Part shown: positions 1 to 9,794 of the stretch, piece by piece | How the letters are laid out: every line of letters begins with the position of its first letter | Numbering within the stretch: position 1 is the first letter of the stretch | Source of the DNA: Prostheceraeus crozeri | Taxonomy: Eukaryota; Platyhelminthes; Polycladida; Euryleptidae | Direction of reading: 5' to 3' | Assembly: GCA_907163375.1 (NCBI GenBank) | Contig: CAJQUW010000533.1 | Span: 1-64,000 of the forward strand | Length of the DNA: 64,000 nt | Notes under the pieces: generated by a model | Database searches by the model: none | What the model was told of the DNA's origin: nothing | The model's input: the letters and a program-made list of their open reading frames with translations, nothing else | Made by a program: the position numbers and the translations under genes

Positions 1-8
1 TCAAAGAT

Positions 9-578
9 GTGAATGATCAATTTAGATATTCTACTGATAAAGGCAAAACATGGAAAATATTAACTTTTCTTCCTGGTTCTTACGAAGTTGAAACAATATC
101 AAATGAAATTAAGAGACATTTAGGTATACCATTAAAAGATAAGAAACAATTACATTTTGCAGTTGAACCGGCAGTTAATAAATTTTCTCTTACTTTAGAC
201 GAAAATCATCAAGTTGATTTTAATCATGATAGATCATTGTCAAAGCTATTAGGATTTAATAAACAAACTTATAGTCAAGGTTATCATTTAGGTGAGAAGA
301 TTCCAAAAATAACTGAAATAAATTCAATTGTTGTACATTGTGACATTATTGAAGGAGGATATATAAATGGTAAATTATCAAATTTAATATTCAGTTTTCC
401 AGCTTTTACTGTACCCATTGGTTATAGATTAAATGTAATTCCACAAACATTAATATATTTTCCTATTACAAGAAAAACTATTAACAACATTGGCATTAGA
501 ATCACTGATGAAAAAGGACAAGAAATAAATTTTGGAGGTGAAGAGATTATGATAGATCTTTTGGTTCGGGAGGTATAA
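9..578 (+). pseudogene. Penton-like minor capsid protein, Polinton A (fossil part)
   Basis: The reading frame is a close homologue of the 264-residue minor capsid candidate at 25996-26790 and corresponds to its C-terminal 190 residues or so. The tail has the pattern ITDEKG, then FGGEE, then a short beta-like end, which is shared by Polinton penton-like single jelly-roll proteins. In virions such proteins form the vertices of the icosahedral shell. The upstream part of the gene lies at or beyond the window edge. The gene is followed by a decamer tandem repeat and then the packaging ATPase. Function is inferred from family resemblance. Confidence 0.6.
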
Positions 579-621
579 ACTTTTACGCTACAATAGAGAA
601 GTTTAATTTTTTTTATCATTT

Positions 622-674
622 TCATTATTAATCTTATTAATCTTATTAATCTTATTAATCTTATTAATCTTTTT
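622..674. repeat. Tandem TTATTAATC-type repeat
   Basis: About five copies of a 10-base unit (CTTATTAATC) lie just behind the penton-like gene of Polinton A. The repeat is perfect over most of its length, as in young simple repeats. Confidence 0.85.
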
Positions 675-819
675 AGAAACAAAAAAATAAAAATAAACTT
701 AAATTAAAATTTTATTTTTATTTTTTTGTTTCTAAAAACACTAATTCAATAATGGATGAATTTATTACTTTAAAAATGAATGAAATGACTTTAAATAAAA
801 AAAAAACTTAAATTTAATC

Positions 820-1541
820 ATCATCCAAATTTATCTAAGAAAGTTTTAGCAGTTATTTGCGGAAGATCAGGATGTGGAAAAACATATCTATTATTTAAAA
901 TTTTAACGACTCCAAATTTTTTAGATTATAACAATCTTATAATTTATACAACAACAGCAGAACAACCCGTCTATCAATTTTTAAAATATGGATTTGAAAA
1001 TAATCTTACAAAAACAGCAATTGCTTCTCTATTCGAAGAATACGAAAAATCTGAATATGAAGAAGAAATAAATTTGTGGTGTGAAGAAGCAGCAAAAAAT
1101 AAACAATTAGTTGAATCCAATAAAAATAAGCATATAAAGATACAATTAATAGATGATAGTGGTAATATGCAAGATCCTAGTAAACTAGATAAAACAATGA
1201 AACATTGTGTAATTTTTGATGATTGTGTTAATGACAGAAATCAGTCAGTTCAGAGAAATTATTTTACACGAGGTAGACATAATAACTGTAGTGTTTTTTA
1301 TTTAACACAAAGTATGTATTCATTAGATGGAAGTGTTATTAGAAAGAATGCAAATATATTTATACTATTTGAAATAAATGCAAGAAACTTAAGTGATTTG
1401 TTAAGAGATTTATGTATAAGAGATAAAGATGAATTTAAACAATCGTGTAATAATGCTTGGTCAAAAGATTATGGATTTATCACAATTAATATTGATAAAA
1501 AAATTCATGAAAGAGTTATCGAACAATTGTTTACCGAGTAA
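820..1541 (+). pseudogene. Packaging ATPase, Polinton A (fossil part)
   Basis: This encodes a P-loop ATPase of the FtsK/HerA type used by Polintons, adenovirus-like and NCLDV-like viruses to drive genome packaging. Visible motifs are a Walker A GRSGCGKT near 863 and a Walker B-like VIFDD. A downstream segment with YLTQSMYSL matches the sensor region. It is nearly identical in sequence to the ATPase at 25163-25975 of the younger Polinton. It lies directly behind the penton-like gene in the same orientation, as in that copy. The gene is broken. Confidence 0.7.
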
Positions 1542-1699
1542 AAAAAATATACAAATATAATGTTTTAATACTTTATTTTTTATTATCAGCTTTAATTTTG
1601 TCTATTTTTTTTAAAATATAATATTTGAATTTTGTGGTAACATTGGTATACAGCAAAAACATTTTACTGAACAAATTATTTTTTTATTACTTTGTTGTT

Positions 1700-1775
1700 T
1701 GTAATCTTTTCGTTTAAAGTTTTCACGTTTAAAGTTTTCACGTTTAAAATTTTCTCGTTTAAAATTTTCTCGTAT
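1700..1775. repeat. Short tandem repeats (CGTTTAAAGTTTTCA type)
   Basis: About five degenerate 17-base units lie at the end of the membrane-protein gene of Polinton A. No function is evident. Confidence 0.7.
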
Positions 1776-2497
1776 TAAGTTTTGTTTAATAAAGTTTTGT
1801 CTAATAAAGTTTTTAGCTCTTCTAAAAAAATTTTATCATTTTCTTCATTAAAAATTTTATCATCAATAAAAGTTTTACCATCACTAGAAATTTTACCATC
1901 CTTTTTATTTTTATCATTAACTTTTTCTGTCTGTGATTGAAATGATATTTGATTTACTTCATTAGCTATTTGATCAAATTTTTCAATCTCATCTAACGTA
2001 ATAACATTATCATCACATACTCTTTGAAAGTAGTAGTGTAGTTTATCATAGACTTCTTTAATATGTAAATGCTTAGTTTTTAATGATTTTCGTTTCTTAG
2101 TTATTAAAGATTTATCTAACATTGTAACAAGTGAAGTTGCAAAAACACCCGTACCTGTTAAAGCTGTAGCAACTACTGGAATTACTAAAACACCTGAAGA
2201 TATAACAATTGTTAAAGCACCTAAACTTATTGTTAAGAATATGCCAATTCCTTGTGTTACATTCTTAACTTTAGACCATCTCTTTCTTAACTTTTTATAA
2301 TGCTCTAATCTTAATAATAATTGAGATTCTTTATCTTTCATATACCTAACTCTATCTTTGTGTTTTTCTTTATTCATTTTTTCAATGTTAATCTTTTCAA
2401 TGTCCATTAAAGTAGAACTACGTTCATATGATAACGAAGGATATATTCTTGAGGTTCCTTCCATTTCTGAAGTTCCTTCCACTTTTGTTTCTTCCAT
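1775..2497 (-). pseudogene. Two-segment membrane protein, Polinton A (fossil part)
   Basis: The protein has a charged N-terminal half with a conserved block (YMKDKE, LLLRLEHYKKLRKRW), two closely spaced hydrophobic segments rich in small residues and T/V/I, then a basic segment and a C-terminal helix-rich region. It is homologous to the 200-residue protein at 27693-28295 and to the part-copy in the terminal repeat at 12421-12749. I chose the start at 2497 because it aligns with the start of that homologue; an in-frame upstream extension is not conserved. The role is unknown. Position next to the terminus and two membrane segments suggest a membrane or virion-lysis role, which is inference. 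Confidence 0.6.
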
Positions 2498-2559
2498 TTT
2501 TAAAGAAATATTTTTAGTCACATGATATATTTTAAAAACCTGAAAAACGTCTAAACTCA

Positions 2560-2860
2560 TAAATTTGAAATTCTCAACTTTTATGATTTTCGGTGTCCTT
2601 GAACGGTCATGATTTAAGCAATGAAAATCGAACCGAAGGTTCTAGGGCTTCGCCCGATTGTAATTCTCAAATTTTGAGATTCTTAACTTTTATAATTTTT
2701 AGTGTCCTAGAACGGTCATGATTTTCAAGGTAAAAATTGTAATTCACAAATTTGAGATTCTTAACTTTTCTGATTTTTCGGTGTCCTGGAACGGTCATGA
2801 TTTTCAAGGTAAAAATTGTAATTCTCAAATTTGAGATTTTGAAAAATTTGAAAATTGGGT
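2560..2860. repeat. Tandem repeat of the Polinton A terminus
   Basis: Three to four copies of a unit of about 80 bases contain the core GGTGTCCTGGAACGGTCATG. A further copy of the core closes the element near 3070-3090. The repeat marks the terminal region of this element. Confidence 0.75.
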
Positions 2861-2865
2861 ACTTT

Positions 2866-3060
2866 TAAAAACGACATAAATTCATGAATTTAGACCCTTT
2901 TTCAGGTTTTTAAGACCTAAATTCATGAATTTATGTCGTTTTTAAAAGTACCATTTTTGAAAAAAATGGTACTTTTTGAATGAACCAAATTCATGAATTT
3001 AGGTCTTAAAAACCTGAAAAAGGGTCTAAATTCATGAATTTATGTCGTTTTTAAAGATAC
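2866..3060. repeat. Nested palindromes at the Polinton A terminus
   Basis: The stretch 2868-2951 is a near-perfect palindrome built on AAATTCATGAATTTATGTCG and its complement. The second half of the stretch repeats the same words inverted. The core AAATTCATGAATTT occurs four times. Single strands would fold into long hairpins. Confidence 0.8.
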
Positions 3061-3099
3061 TATTTTTTTTGATTTTATGGTGTCCTGGACCGGTCTTCT

Positions 3100-4383
3100 T
3101 CCCATTACTCCGACATTCTTGTCTGTCAAAGTACGAATCTGCAGACGAACATCACTATTTAATCGGAAGTGAATGCGACGTCAGGGAATGAGTCACTTTT
3201 CACCGCAATTCGAATGTAGGCGTGAACGATCGACATCAGCACGTGACATAGTAACTTCTTTTTGCGTTGTTGTTTTTGTGCGATGGTTTTTTTGGAACGC
3301 AGACTGCACCAATGAAACTGGCTAGTGAATGGCAACAATGACGGCAACAGTAGGCAATTTGTTTCGATGTAAACAAAGTCATTCATTACAATCGCTGAGT
3401 AGACTTATTCTTTATTATCAATATCGTAGTAATTCAAAGTAGTAAATATTGACTATCAGTATTGATAAACTGAAATATTTATAATCCAGGCAAAACAGTA
3501 AAATATTTAAAAAAATATTTTTCCGATCCCTAGTTATTAAGTATTGGCATGGAAACATCGTTTGTTGATAAATGTTATGCAGTAATATATGTCGAGTTGG
3601 CAGACATCAGGGTAAAGACTCCTCTCAAACATTGCTCAGTGCTACAGGAATGCTATATCTGTTTTATCTCCTAATGATTTGTTTTGATCTATCGATAAAG
3701 ATAGGATGCATGTTTTGTTAAACAAATTGCGTGTTTAATTGCAAGTTTTGCATGAAATCGATGAGTTTGTTGGTCAGGCTGAACATGCAGCAGGGTTTTT
3801 GAATCTATTGATACGCGATTTTTCTGATGTCTTTCCCGCGACTGAATAGTTACTCAAAACACTCACCACACTTAGCGTGTCTAGTTGTGACGAGAATGTC
3901 CGATAAGAGATTGTGTAGTTTGTCTTTTCTTTCGATTGAAAAGGAATTCATAGCCCGCATCATGAAAAGTGGCCCTGAAAAGTGGCATTCAGATCGAAAT
4001 TTTTCCAATGTCAGAAAGAAGGATGGAATTGAAGAAAAGGGAATGTTAAATCGGAATGCTTTGTTTTTACTTCATTTAGAAGGTACAAATGTACGGATGC
4101 TGTATATACTCGCACGCATTTTAAAACGACATTATAAAAGGTGAACAATTGCATGTTAGTTCTAAGTTTGATTCTATCGATTCTAAGTTTAATAGGTTTA
4201 GGTGTTAACCTGGGAATGAGAGACAATAATCGCCGCTGCCATTTATCATTGTTTTAAATTTGAGATTAAGTTAACGTCTGAGGCGTTCAAGGCAATTATA
4301 CCTACAGCACGAGCTATTTCTGATATAAAGAGGACGAATTCAATTATTCGGCAACCACAATCAAGAAAATTGAAAAAGCTTCA
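3100..4383. other. Host sequence between two Polintons
   Basis: No intact gene is visible. The only recognisable content is a hAT-like transposase remnant at about 3827-4060. Base composition is more balanced than in the flanking elements. Confidence 0.6.
3827..4144 (+). pseudogene. hAT-like transposase C-terminal remnant
   Basis: The segment MSDKRLCSLSFLSIEKE (about 3897-3950) matches the end of the hAT dimerisation domain, where families read M(S/T)xxRLxSLxxLSIE. The residues before it (FPRLNSYSKHSP) fit loosely, but the conserved ERSFS-type motif is not in the same frame, so the gene is truncated and frame-damaged. After the match the frame runs on without family similarity. This is a plain DNA transposon remnant in host sequence. 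I am moderately sure of the family and not of the subfamily. Confidence 0.45.
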
Positions 4384-4389
4384 ATCACT
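4384..4389. repeat. Target-site duplication, left side of Polinton B
   Basis: ATCACT stands immediately before the left AGTAGTAAGTAA terminus. The partner at 43548 is ATCGCT. Confidence 0.7.
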
Positions 4390-5100
4390 AGTAGTAAGTA
4401 AACCTCCACAATAAACACAGCATCCCCCCCTCGGGAGAGATAGTCTTGGCCGACCGTCCAGGTTGACTTGGGCGGCCGACCAGGTTGTCGTGCTAGAGAT
4501 TCAGATTTTGTAAATGGGTGAAAACCGGAAAAGTTAGAATTTGTAAAAATGGCGAGCGACCGAAGGTTCGGATGTGAAAACGGAGGTCAGATTCGGATTC
4601 AGCGTGAGATTCTGCATGGGCATGGTGAATTTGAAAGCCATCGGAGAGAAAAAATTTTGAGGACGTCCCCCCCCCTCGGCAGCGTTGCTTCCAACTTTGG
4701 TTCTAGAGATCGTAGAAAGTCGTGCAATAGCTCGTTTGAAAGCTAAGAGTAAGACAAATTCAATGGAAGAAACGGCTTGTCCATATCTGCCTTCGTTAAG
4801 ATTAGAGACGCCATTTAGGATTTGGGAAATATTGGAAATTGGCGAAAAAACGACAGAGTTAACGGCGAATTTGAGATTGGTGTTTGGGCTCTAGCGGCTA
4901 AACGATAGCTCCAATGGCAGATCTGAGACCAGATTTGGAATCAGCGTGAACTTCTGCATCGGTAGGGTGATTTCCAGCTCAATCGGACCTCTAGCATGGG
5001 AGATAGAAGCGTTTAAAGTTTTGGATGATTGAGATTACGTCATCAGCTGATCGCCACAAACTATATAAGCTGGGAACCGACAGAAACTTGTCATTAAGAC
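4390..5100. repeat. Left terminal region of Polinton B with a duplicated block
   Basis: After the 12-bp terminus there are two diverged copies of a block about 350 bases apart (about 4580-4660 and 4920-5000), each with a GGATTCAGCGTGA-like or GGAATCAGCGTGA core and a TTCTGCAT word. The second copy also matches the right end of the element (43480-43520, complement). So the left terminal repeat has been partly duplicated or the right one shortened. Confidence 0.5.
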
Positions 5101-5125
5101 GAGAGATTGTCAACGGTAGGTCGTC
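5055..5125 (+). promoter_or_regulatory. TATA promoter and 5' splice donor, Polinton B left gene
   Basis: The sequence ACTATATAAGCTGGG near 5060 is a good TATA box. About 50 bases downstream lies CAACG/GTAGGT, a splice donor. A matching acceptor TTTACAG lies just before the start codon at 5804. This suggests a spliced 5' leader for the zinc-binding gene. Splicing is inferred from the sites only. Confidence 0.4.
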
Positions 5126-5803
5126 TCTCTGAGCTCTAGCATCGGAAATTTCAAAATCAGGTTTCCGTAGGAAGCCGACTTAGAAAATTTCATTGCTGAT
5201 ATCAGCTAAGGTGTCAGATTTATAGGTTAGCCAGTATATGGCTTGTGATCACTTTGATCAAGTAGGTCCAATACTTATAAACGGTGTATCTTCGGTTCTA
5301 GTACACCGATTGAGTTGATTCAAAAAAGGTTCGATAGCTATTGATCAGACCTATATTTAAAGACTACTTATAAAATTTCATAAGCACTCCTAAATGCTAC
5401 AAAATTTAAATTCGCTATTTTTGGCGATTTTTCGGGGTTTTCAGACCTTCTGATCTCAATAAAGGCCATTATAAAGTTGTCAGAGGCGAGCTTCGGCTCG
5501 AGACGTACTTCCTGATGTAAATAACTCCACCGGTTTTCATGTTAAAATCGGGGTCCGAATACCAACACAGTGATATGACGCACGCTCTGTCCGCGGGAGG
5601 TTGGATTTGTGGGCCGAGGCCTTGGAGTTGGGATAAGATCCCCTCTGAGTAATGCCTGTAACGGATTCATCAGCCTAGCTTGTCTATCCTCAAGTATTGA
5701 ATGACATATTAGTTGGATTTTTAAAATGATTGTCAATATATTCATTCGTTGAAGTTATAAATGGTATAAGTAGTAATTCTATTTCATCCTTCCTTTACAG
5801 AAA

Positions 5804-6880
5804 ATGGGAGGAAATTCCAGGTTTTTATTCAAAAAATGTTCTTGCGCAGAAATTAAGAGAGGCGGCGAATTTAAACGCCACATAAATAAATACAAAAATA
5901 CGCCTCATATTCATGAGGAAAGAGGTGTTGTTTCAGGCTGCACACATTGCCTAAAATTTTTGAAAGGCAACGACCATGAGGCATTTTACGCCGCTCACGA
6001 CTTATGTCCGATCAAGAAGGCTAGTAATTATACAACATCGGACATCGGCAAAGTGATCGCACCCCACTTTGAAACAACAGTCGATCTAGACGCAGCGCTA
6101 CAAGATGCGATCGCAAATATTTTATCTCCTGCTGCACCGACCACTACAGAACAACTAAGTGGATCGGAAAGTTCAGACGACTCCGATTCTGAGGAGGTCG
6201 TCATTAATAGGAAAGTGGAATACGTAGGAAAGCCATTAAACTAGTCTTCCACTATAAAGAAAGGGATCACGCAGCAGTCTTCCCCAGTAAAGAAGGGGAT
6301 CAAGCAGCAGACAGAGAGCTGGAACAAAGATCCCCAGGTCGCAAAAGTGAGCCAGGAGTACGCACTTAACAAATTGAAGGACGAACTGGCTCGTTATAAG
6401 AATGAATGTTCGGCTCTTAGGGACGAAAATTTTCATCTCAAGGGTCAGGTAGCTGAGATTCGGTCCCTGAAGACTCAAGTCTTAAATTTGGAATCTTCTC
6501 GCGAAAGGGCGCTTAGCAGCGAAAAACGCGTTAGTGAACAGGCCACCTACATAAAGACACTAAAAGCTCAGGAAGAGACGTTTAAGTTAAAACTTGAGCG
6601 ACTCAAGATAAGCCTGACTGAGAGCCAGAAGAAAGAGGAGAGACGAACAACGCTCCACCTTCCCGTCGTCAACAGCAGAATTGTCGACAATATTATAATT
6701 GAGAGTGAGGACCGGGACACCACATTTGAGTGCCACGATGGGGCGATGGCGGAGATGCGCTGCCTACACATCTCTATTAAGCATGATGGTGAAATTAAGG
6801 AACTGCGTCACCGCAAGCGGAAACTGCCGGCCAAATATCTTCCCCATCCACCACCATCGAAGGTTCAACGAACCGATTAA
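5804..6880 (+). pseudogene. Zinc-binding plus coiled-coil gene of Polinton B (fossil part)
   Basis: I do not recognise the family. The first 145 residues (5804-6244) hold paired cysteines and histidines (KCSCAEIKRGGEFKRH; CTHC; AAHDLCP) that look metal-binding, followed by an acidic serine-rich stretch. The second part (about 6245-6880) is a long heptad-type coiled coil (LKDELARYKNECSALRDENF and onward), ending in a basic proline-rich tail with RHRKRKLP. A splice donor TTATG/GTAAGT follows the end and an acceptor TTTTTCAG lies at about 6953. Position next to the terminus with a TATA promoter suggests an early regulatory or DNA-binding role, which is inference. The gene is broken at least once. 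Confidence 0.45.
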
Positions 6881-6962
6881 GTTAATTTATGGTAAGTTAA
6901 TATCATCTCTATCACTTGAATATAATTTCATCTATTTTCTTTCTATTTTTCAGATGCGACGT

Positions 6963-7085
6963 GAACGAACCAACGGTCTTTAAGAGGCCACCATGGGGCA
7001 AAAAGTGATAATACCTCCACGTGATTTGCCCTGGACAGACTCTGGTGTGACTGAATCTATCACACAAGTAAAAGAAACATAATCA
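6963..7085 (+). repeat. Structured 3' element, copy 1 (Polinton B)
   Basis: This 120-base block recurs at 7426-7547 with about 87% identity. It begins with AAC-GGTCTTTAAGAGGCC-ACCA (6972-6992), which resembles the histone mRNA 3' stem-loop with its AAC and ACCA flanks, although the loop is one base short. It then carries GTGATA and TATCAC arms enclosing about 45 bases. Each copy closes a small gene, so it looks like a shared 3' end signal. Confidence 0.55.
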
Positions 7086-7099
7086 TGTGTTTGCCTCAG

Positions 7100-7311
7100 A
7101 GGGGCATATAAACTATTGCCTCTCTTTCATTTTCATTTTAAACTCCATCATGCAGACGTTAAACACGCTAGTCAGCTCTCCTGACAAGCCTCGGTTAAAG
7201 CCGAGAAATTTATTTCATGAGATTTCGCAGATGGAGGAGAAAGAGAGAATTTACAACAATCTTACTCGAATCGGCTCATCGGCTACCGATGATGTCGATT
7301 CAACAGAGTGA
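7100..7311 (+). CDS. Small 53-residue protein of Polinton B (fossil part)
   Basis: A TATA-like CATATAAACT at 7106 is followed by a start codon at 7150. The protein begins MQTLNTLVSSPDKPRLKPRN and ends with an acidic DDVDSTE tail; I do not recognise it. The gene stands between the two copies of the structured 3' element (6963 and 7426), as if a gene-plus-3'-end unit had been duplicated. An acidic stretch (MEVEEVDAADIDRL) in another frame follows before the second 3' element. A regulatory role is possible but unsupported. Confidence 0.35.
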
Positions 7312-7425
7312 GGATATATACCGCCCTCTGACAGTCGGATGGAAGTAGAGGAGGTCGATGCCGCTGACATAGACAGATTAAAAGTCTCTCTCAGCGGAAT
7401 CGGCCAAATCTAGGCATGCATCCGA

Positions 7426-7547
7426 GAACGAACCATCGGTCTTTAAGAGACCACCATGGGGCAAAATGTGATAGTACCTCCTCGTGGTTTGTCCTCGACA
7501 GACTTCGGTCTGACTGAATCTATCACACAAATATAAAAAATATAATC
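7426..7547 (+). repeat. Structured 3' element, copy 2 (Polinton B)
   Basis: This is the second copy of the block at 6963. Here the stem GGTCT/AGACC (7438-7452) is fully paired, the outer arms GTGATAG (7468-7474) and CTATCAC (7520-7526) pair perfectly, and inside lies CAGAC-TTCG-GTCTG (7499-7512), a classic very stable UUCG tetraloop hairpin in RNA. Confidence 0.6.
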
Positions 7548-7838
7548 ACAAAGTTGTATCTGCTATCAGACAACTTTAACGTTGCATGGTACGGAGAATT
7601 TCGGTATAATTCTTCCTGTTGGTGGGCGATCTCTCTTGAGACAGCGGATGATAAAGTAGTGATGAGTGTGGCAAGGGCTTGAGACTTCACTAATCTGACT
7701 TTCCAACGGTCGTCGTGGTCTCTTCGCTCAACGTAGCACTTTGAACGCCAATCGGTTGAGTCTTAGCCATCTGCTGCAGGTTACTTTTTAAATTCTCCAT
7801 TGCATATGTCATCTGAGAATGAATCATGAGTTCTCTTA

Positions 7839-7996
7839 AGAACTGCCTCTATCATTGAGGCTAAATGATGAAGGGATGAAATGGGAGGGCACTCTGGCGC
7901 CACACGCAAACATATACATCTTCCCTCTTTGCTGATGATACGATCTCTTTTGATAGAAAAGTAGACCGATAATAAATGTGATGATATTCGCAACCA
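7839..7996 (-). CDS. Possible small membrane protein of Polinton B
   Basis: A short frame starts MVANIITFIIGLLFYQKRSY, an N-terminal membrane segment followed by basic residues, and runs about 52 residues. No family is recognised. It overlaps a longer frame in another register without clear features. Only the membrane segment supports it. Confidence 0.2.
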
Positions 7997-8218
7997 TGTA
8001 CTGCATACAATTAACCCCGTATCTAAATTCTTCCCTATATTTCCATTTCTAGATCAATACATTGCAAAAAGAAAGACATGTAGTATGTAGGTTTATTTTT
8101 CACTTAAAGTTGAGAGGGATCACTTTTAAATTTGGATAGATTGTAGAATGTTTTGGTCGCTTGGGAGCACCTGGCACTTTTCTCACACGCGTCGTTTTTG
8201 GCGTGAGTTCACCATGAG

Positions 8219-8407
8219 TCACCACAATTTTTCAATGACGACGACTTTCTCGCAGGACTCCTCCTGTCCACAGTTCACTTGATCCCACTCGTCAATGACG
8301 ACGACTTTCTCGCTGGTCTCCTCCTCCTGTTCACAGTTGTCTTGATCCCACTCGTCAATGACTTCAAATATTTGGTTAAATATTTCCAATGCTTGAGAGT
8401 TTGACAT
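8219..8407 (-). CDS. Small acidic repeat protein of Polinton B (fossil part)
   Basis: The 62-residue protein contains the motif VIDEWDQxNCxQEE twice, separated by SEKVV, so it arose by an internal duplication. It is highly acidic and has no recognised family. Its upstream region (8405-8445) is copied in inverted orientation at 8570-8605 in front of a diverged paralogue reading the other way. The spacing suggests a divergent early gene pair. Acidic repeats of this type could be short linear interaction motifs, which is inference. Confidence 0.5.
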   Translation of the reverse strand: MSNSQALEIFNQIFEVIDEWDQDNCEQEEETSEKVVVIDEWDQVNCGQEESCEKVVVIEKLW

Positions 8408-8610
8408 GCTAGTCTGCTACTTCGTATAATGAGAATGAGAAGTGCTGCAATCGCACTTATTCAGTTATTCACTTATTCACTTATATAGTTATTTAATAAT
8501 GAGTCCCTCAACAGCCAATCAGAATTATTCTAATTTAAATGAAGACTATATGTCCCAGAAGATTGTAACACTTCTCATTCACATTATACAAACTAGGAGT
8601 CTAACATAGC
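8405..8610. promoter_or_regulatory. Mirror-image divergent promoter pair
   Basis: The stretch CACTTCTCATT(C)xCATTATAC(G/A)AA followed by (T)AG(C/G)AG(A/T)CTA(G/A)CAT occurs at both ends in opposite orientation, each ending at or near the start of one acidic gene. The centre (8450-8560) is AT-rich. The conserved CATTATAC could be the core promoter. Confidence 0.5.
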
Positions 8611-8842
8611 AAAGTCAGAAAGATCAAGTAATTTTGTGATCATCAATGAGTGGGATGAAGGCAAGTTTAGACAGAAGGAGACTTGCGACAAAGACAAGAC
8701 TGTAAGAATTGTCTGGATAGACGAAGAATGGACACCGGAGACAACACGTGTGAGAAAAGCGCCAGATGCCCCTAAACGACTAAGGTGCTACAAAGTTTAC
8801 AAAGACTTAGAGGTTCTTCCACTTGACTTTTCCTCGCTATAA
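8600..8842 (+). pseudogene. Diverged paralogue of the acidic gene, Polinton B (fossil part)
   Basis: The frame carries VIINEWDEGKFRQKETC, which aligns with VIDEWDQxNCxQEE of the 8219-8407 gene, then a new C-terminal part with WIDEEWTPETTRVRKAP and a basic KRLRCYKVYK stretch. Its promoter region mirrors that of the partner. An inverted duplication of gene plus promoter followed by divergence explains the arrangement. The gene appears altered at its start. Confidence 0.45.
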
Positions 8843-9093
8843 AGTATATGTACTTCAATTGTGAATAAATCTAAAGAACTACATGTCTCTGTTTTTTGAT
8901 ATTCAATCCCTTTATCATTTTGCCTCAGTAATAGAGGTAGTATCTAGGAAAGAATGATTGTATCTATTATCAGCTGCTATGATTTTTACTGAGCTGTCAA
9001 ATGATTAGATTTTTCACTATGATGTTGATGACTACACTACCCAGAAATAAGTGAAAACAGACAGATGAAACAAATGAAACATATATTCAGAAA

Positions 9094-9492
9094 TTACAAA
9101 TAATTTAGAAGCTCTTCTGGAGTCACATTGTCCCACAGTGATTCACAGTTATCACACCTGCATTTCAGCTGTCGCAGTCTTTCCTCGGCTGCAGCCAATA
9201 CACCAAATACATAGTCCCATTCAATCTTGTTCCTGGGTTGAGACGATGGACTATACCTTCTCTGTATGTCATGGAGAAGGCTGATATCATCCTCCTTCGA
9301 CACATCCTCCTTGTTATATAGTAGGTACTTCCACCTCACATACACCATTTCCATCTCCTCTTCCTCAGTCAGAGTCGGATATTCCAAGGTTTGAATATCC
9401 TCCACTGTTTTCTTCTTCTCCAACTTCACCTTCTTTGGAACGGGAGGGCAAGTTGATGTGTCCACGGAGAGAGTTGCTGTTGGTGAATTCAT
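9094..9492 (-). CDS. Unrecognised 132-residue protein of Polinton B (fossil part)
   Basis: The protein has a basic PKKVKLEKKK stretch near residue 20, which resembles the SV40-type nuclear localisation signal, then an acidic LTEEEEMEM stretch, and a C-terminal half with CRCDNC, a possible metal-binding knuckle. The frame is open throughout. It diverges from the polymerase gene that starts at about 9800. A nuclear regulatory role is likely from the signal, but no family is recognised. Confidence 0.5.
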   Translation of the reverse strand: MNSPTATLSVDTSTCPPVPKKVKLEKKKTVEDIQTLEYPTLTEEEEMEMVYVRWKYLLYNKEDVSKEDDISLLHDIQRRYSPSSQPRNKIEWDYVFGVLAAAEERLRQLKCRCDNCESLWDNVTPEELLNYL

Positions 9493-9794
9493 GACTTCAA
9501 ATTGTATGCCATAAACTTGATTTCTTAGTGCTTAAGTACAAGTAAGTAGCCAATCAAATAAATAGCCAATGAATGCCGAGTATGAGAGTATATGCATGTA
9601 AAAGGGGGGAAACAGACTTATTTTTCATTCTATAGTTGAGACGTGTTGAGAATTTGTTAAGTCTCTATTTTGATAAACCAAACAATTTTCTGACATTGAC
9701 GTATCATACTTAAACTTGATTTCGTTGAAAAATGTAAGTTGAAGATTTCCTCACTCATCTCCCTCAAACGTTTGGCTAATAGCATCTTTCTCAA

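Larger units (their letters stand above)
1..3090. mobile_element. Polinton A: rearranged terminal fragment (fossil)
   Basis: This is a fragment of a Polinton related to the younger element at 12143-28577. It carries a penton-like gene and a packaging ATPase gene reading right, then the start of a DUF8207-like gene and a membrane-protein gene reading left, then a repeat-rich terminus. In the related complete copy these four genes sit in one block with one orientation, so this copy is folded back on itself and lacks polymerase, major capsid and integrase genes inside the window. Its left part lies outside the window. The right boundary near 3090 is where the repeat family stops; I could not find a target duplication. 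The terminal repeats differ in sequence from those of the other copy, so it is a sister family. It is broken, with a few visible breaks. Confidence 0.75.

Noticed and set aside
422-682. Minus-strand frame with repeated RLIRLI
   Set aside because: It is only the translation of the decamer tandem repeat plus the complement of the penton-like gene.
5542-5745. Minus-strand frame before the zinc-binding gene
   Set aside because: It falls within the presumed leader intron of that gene and has no motif.
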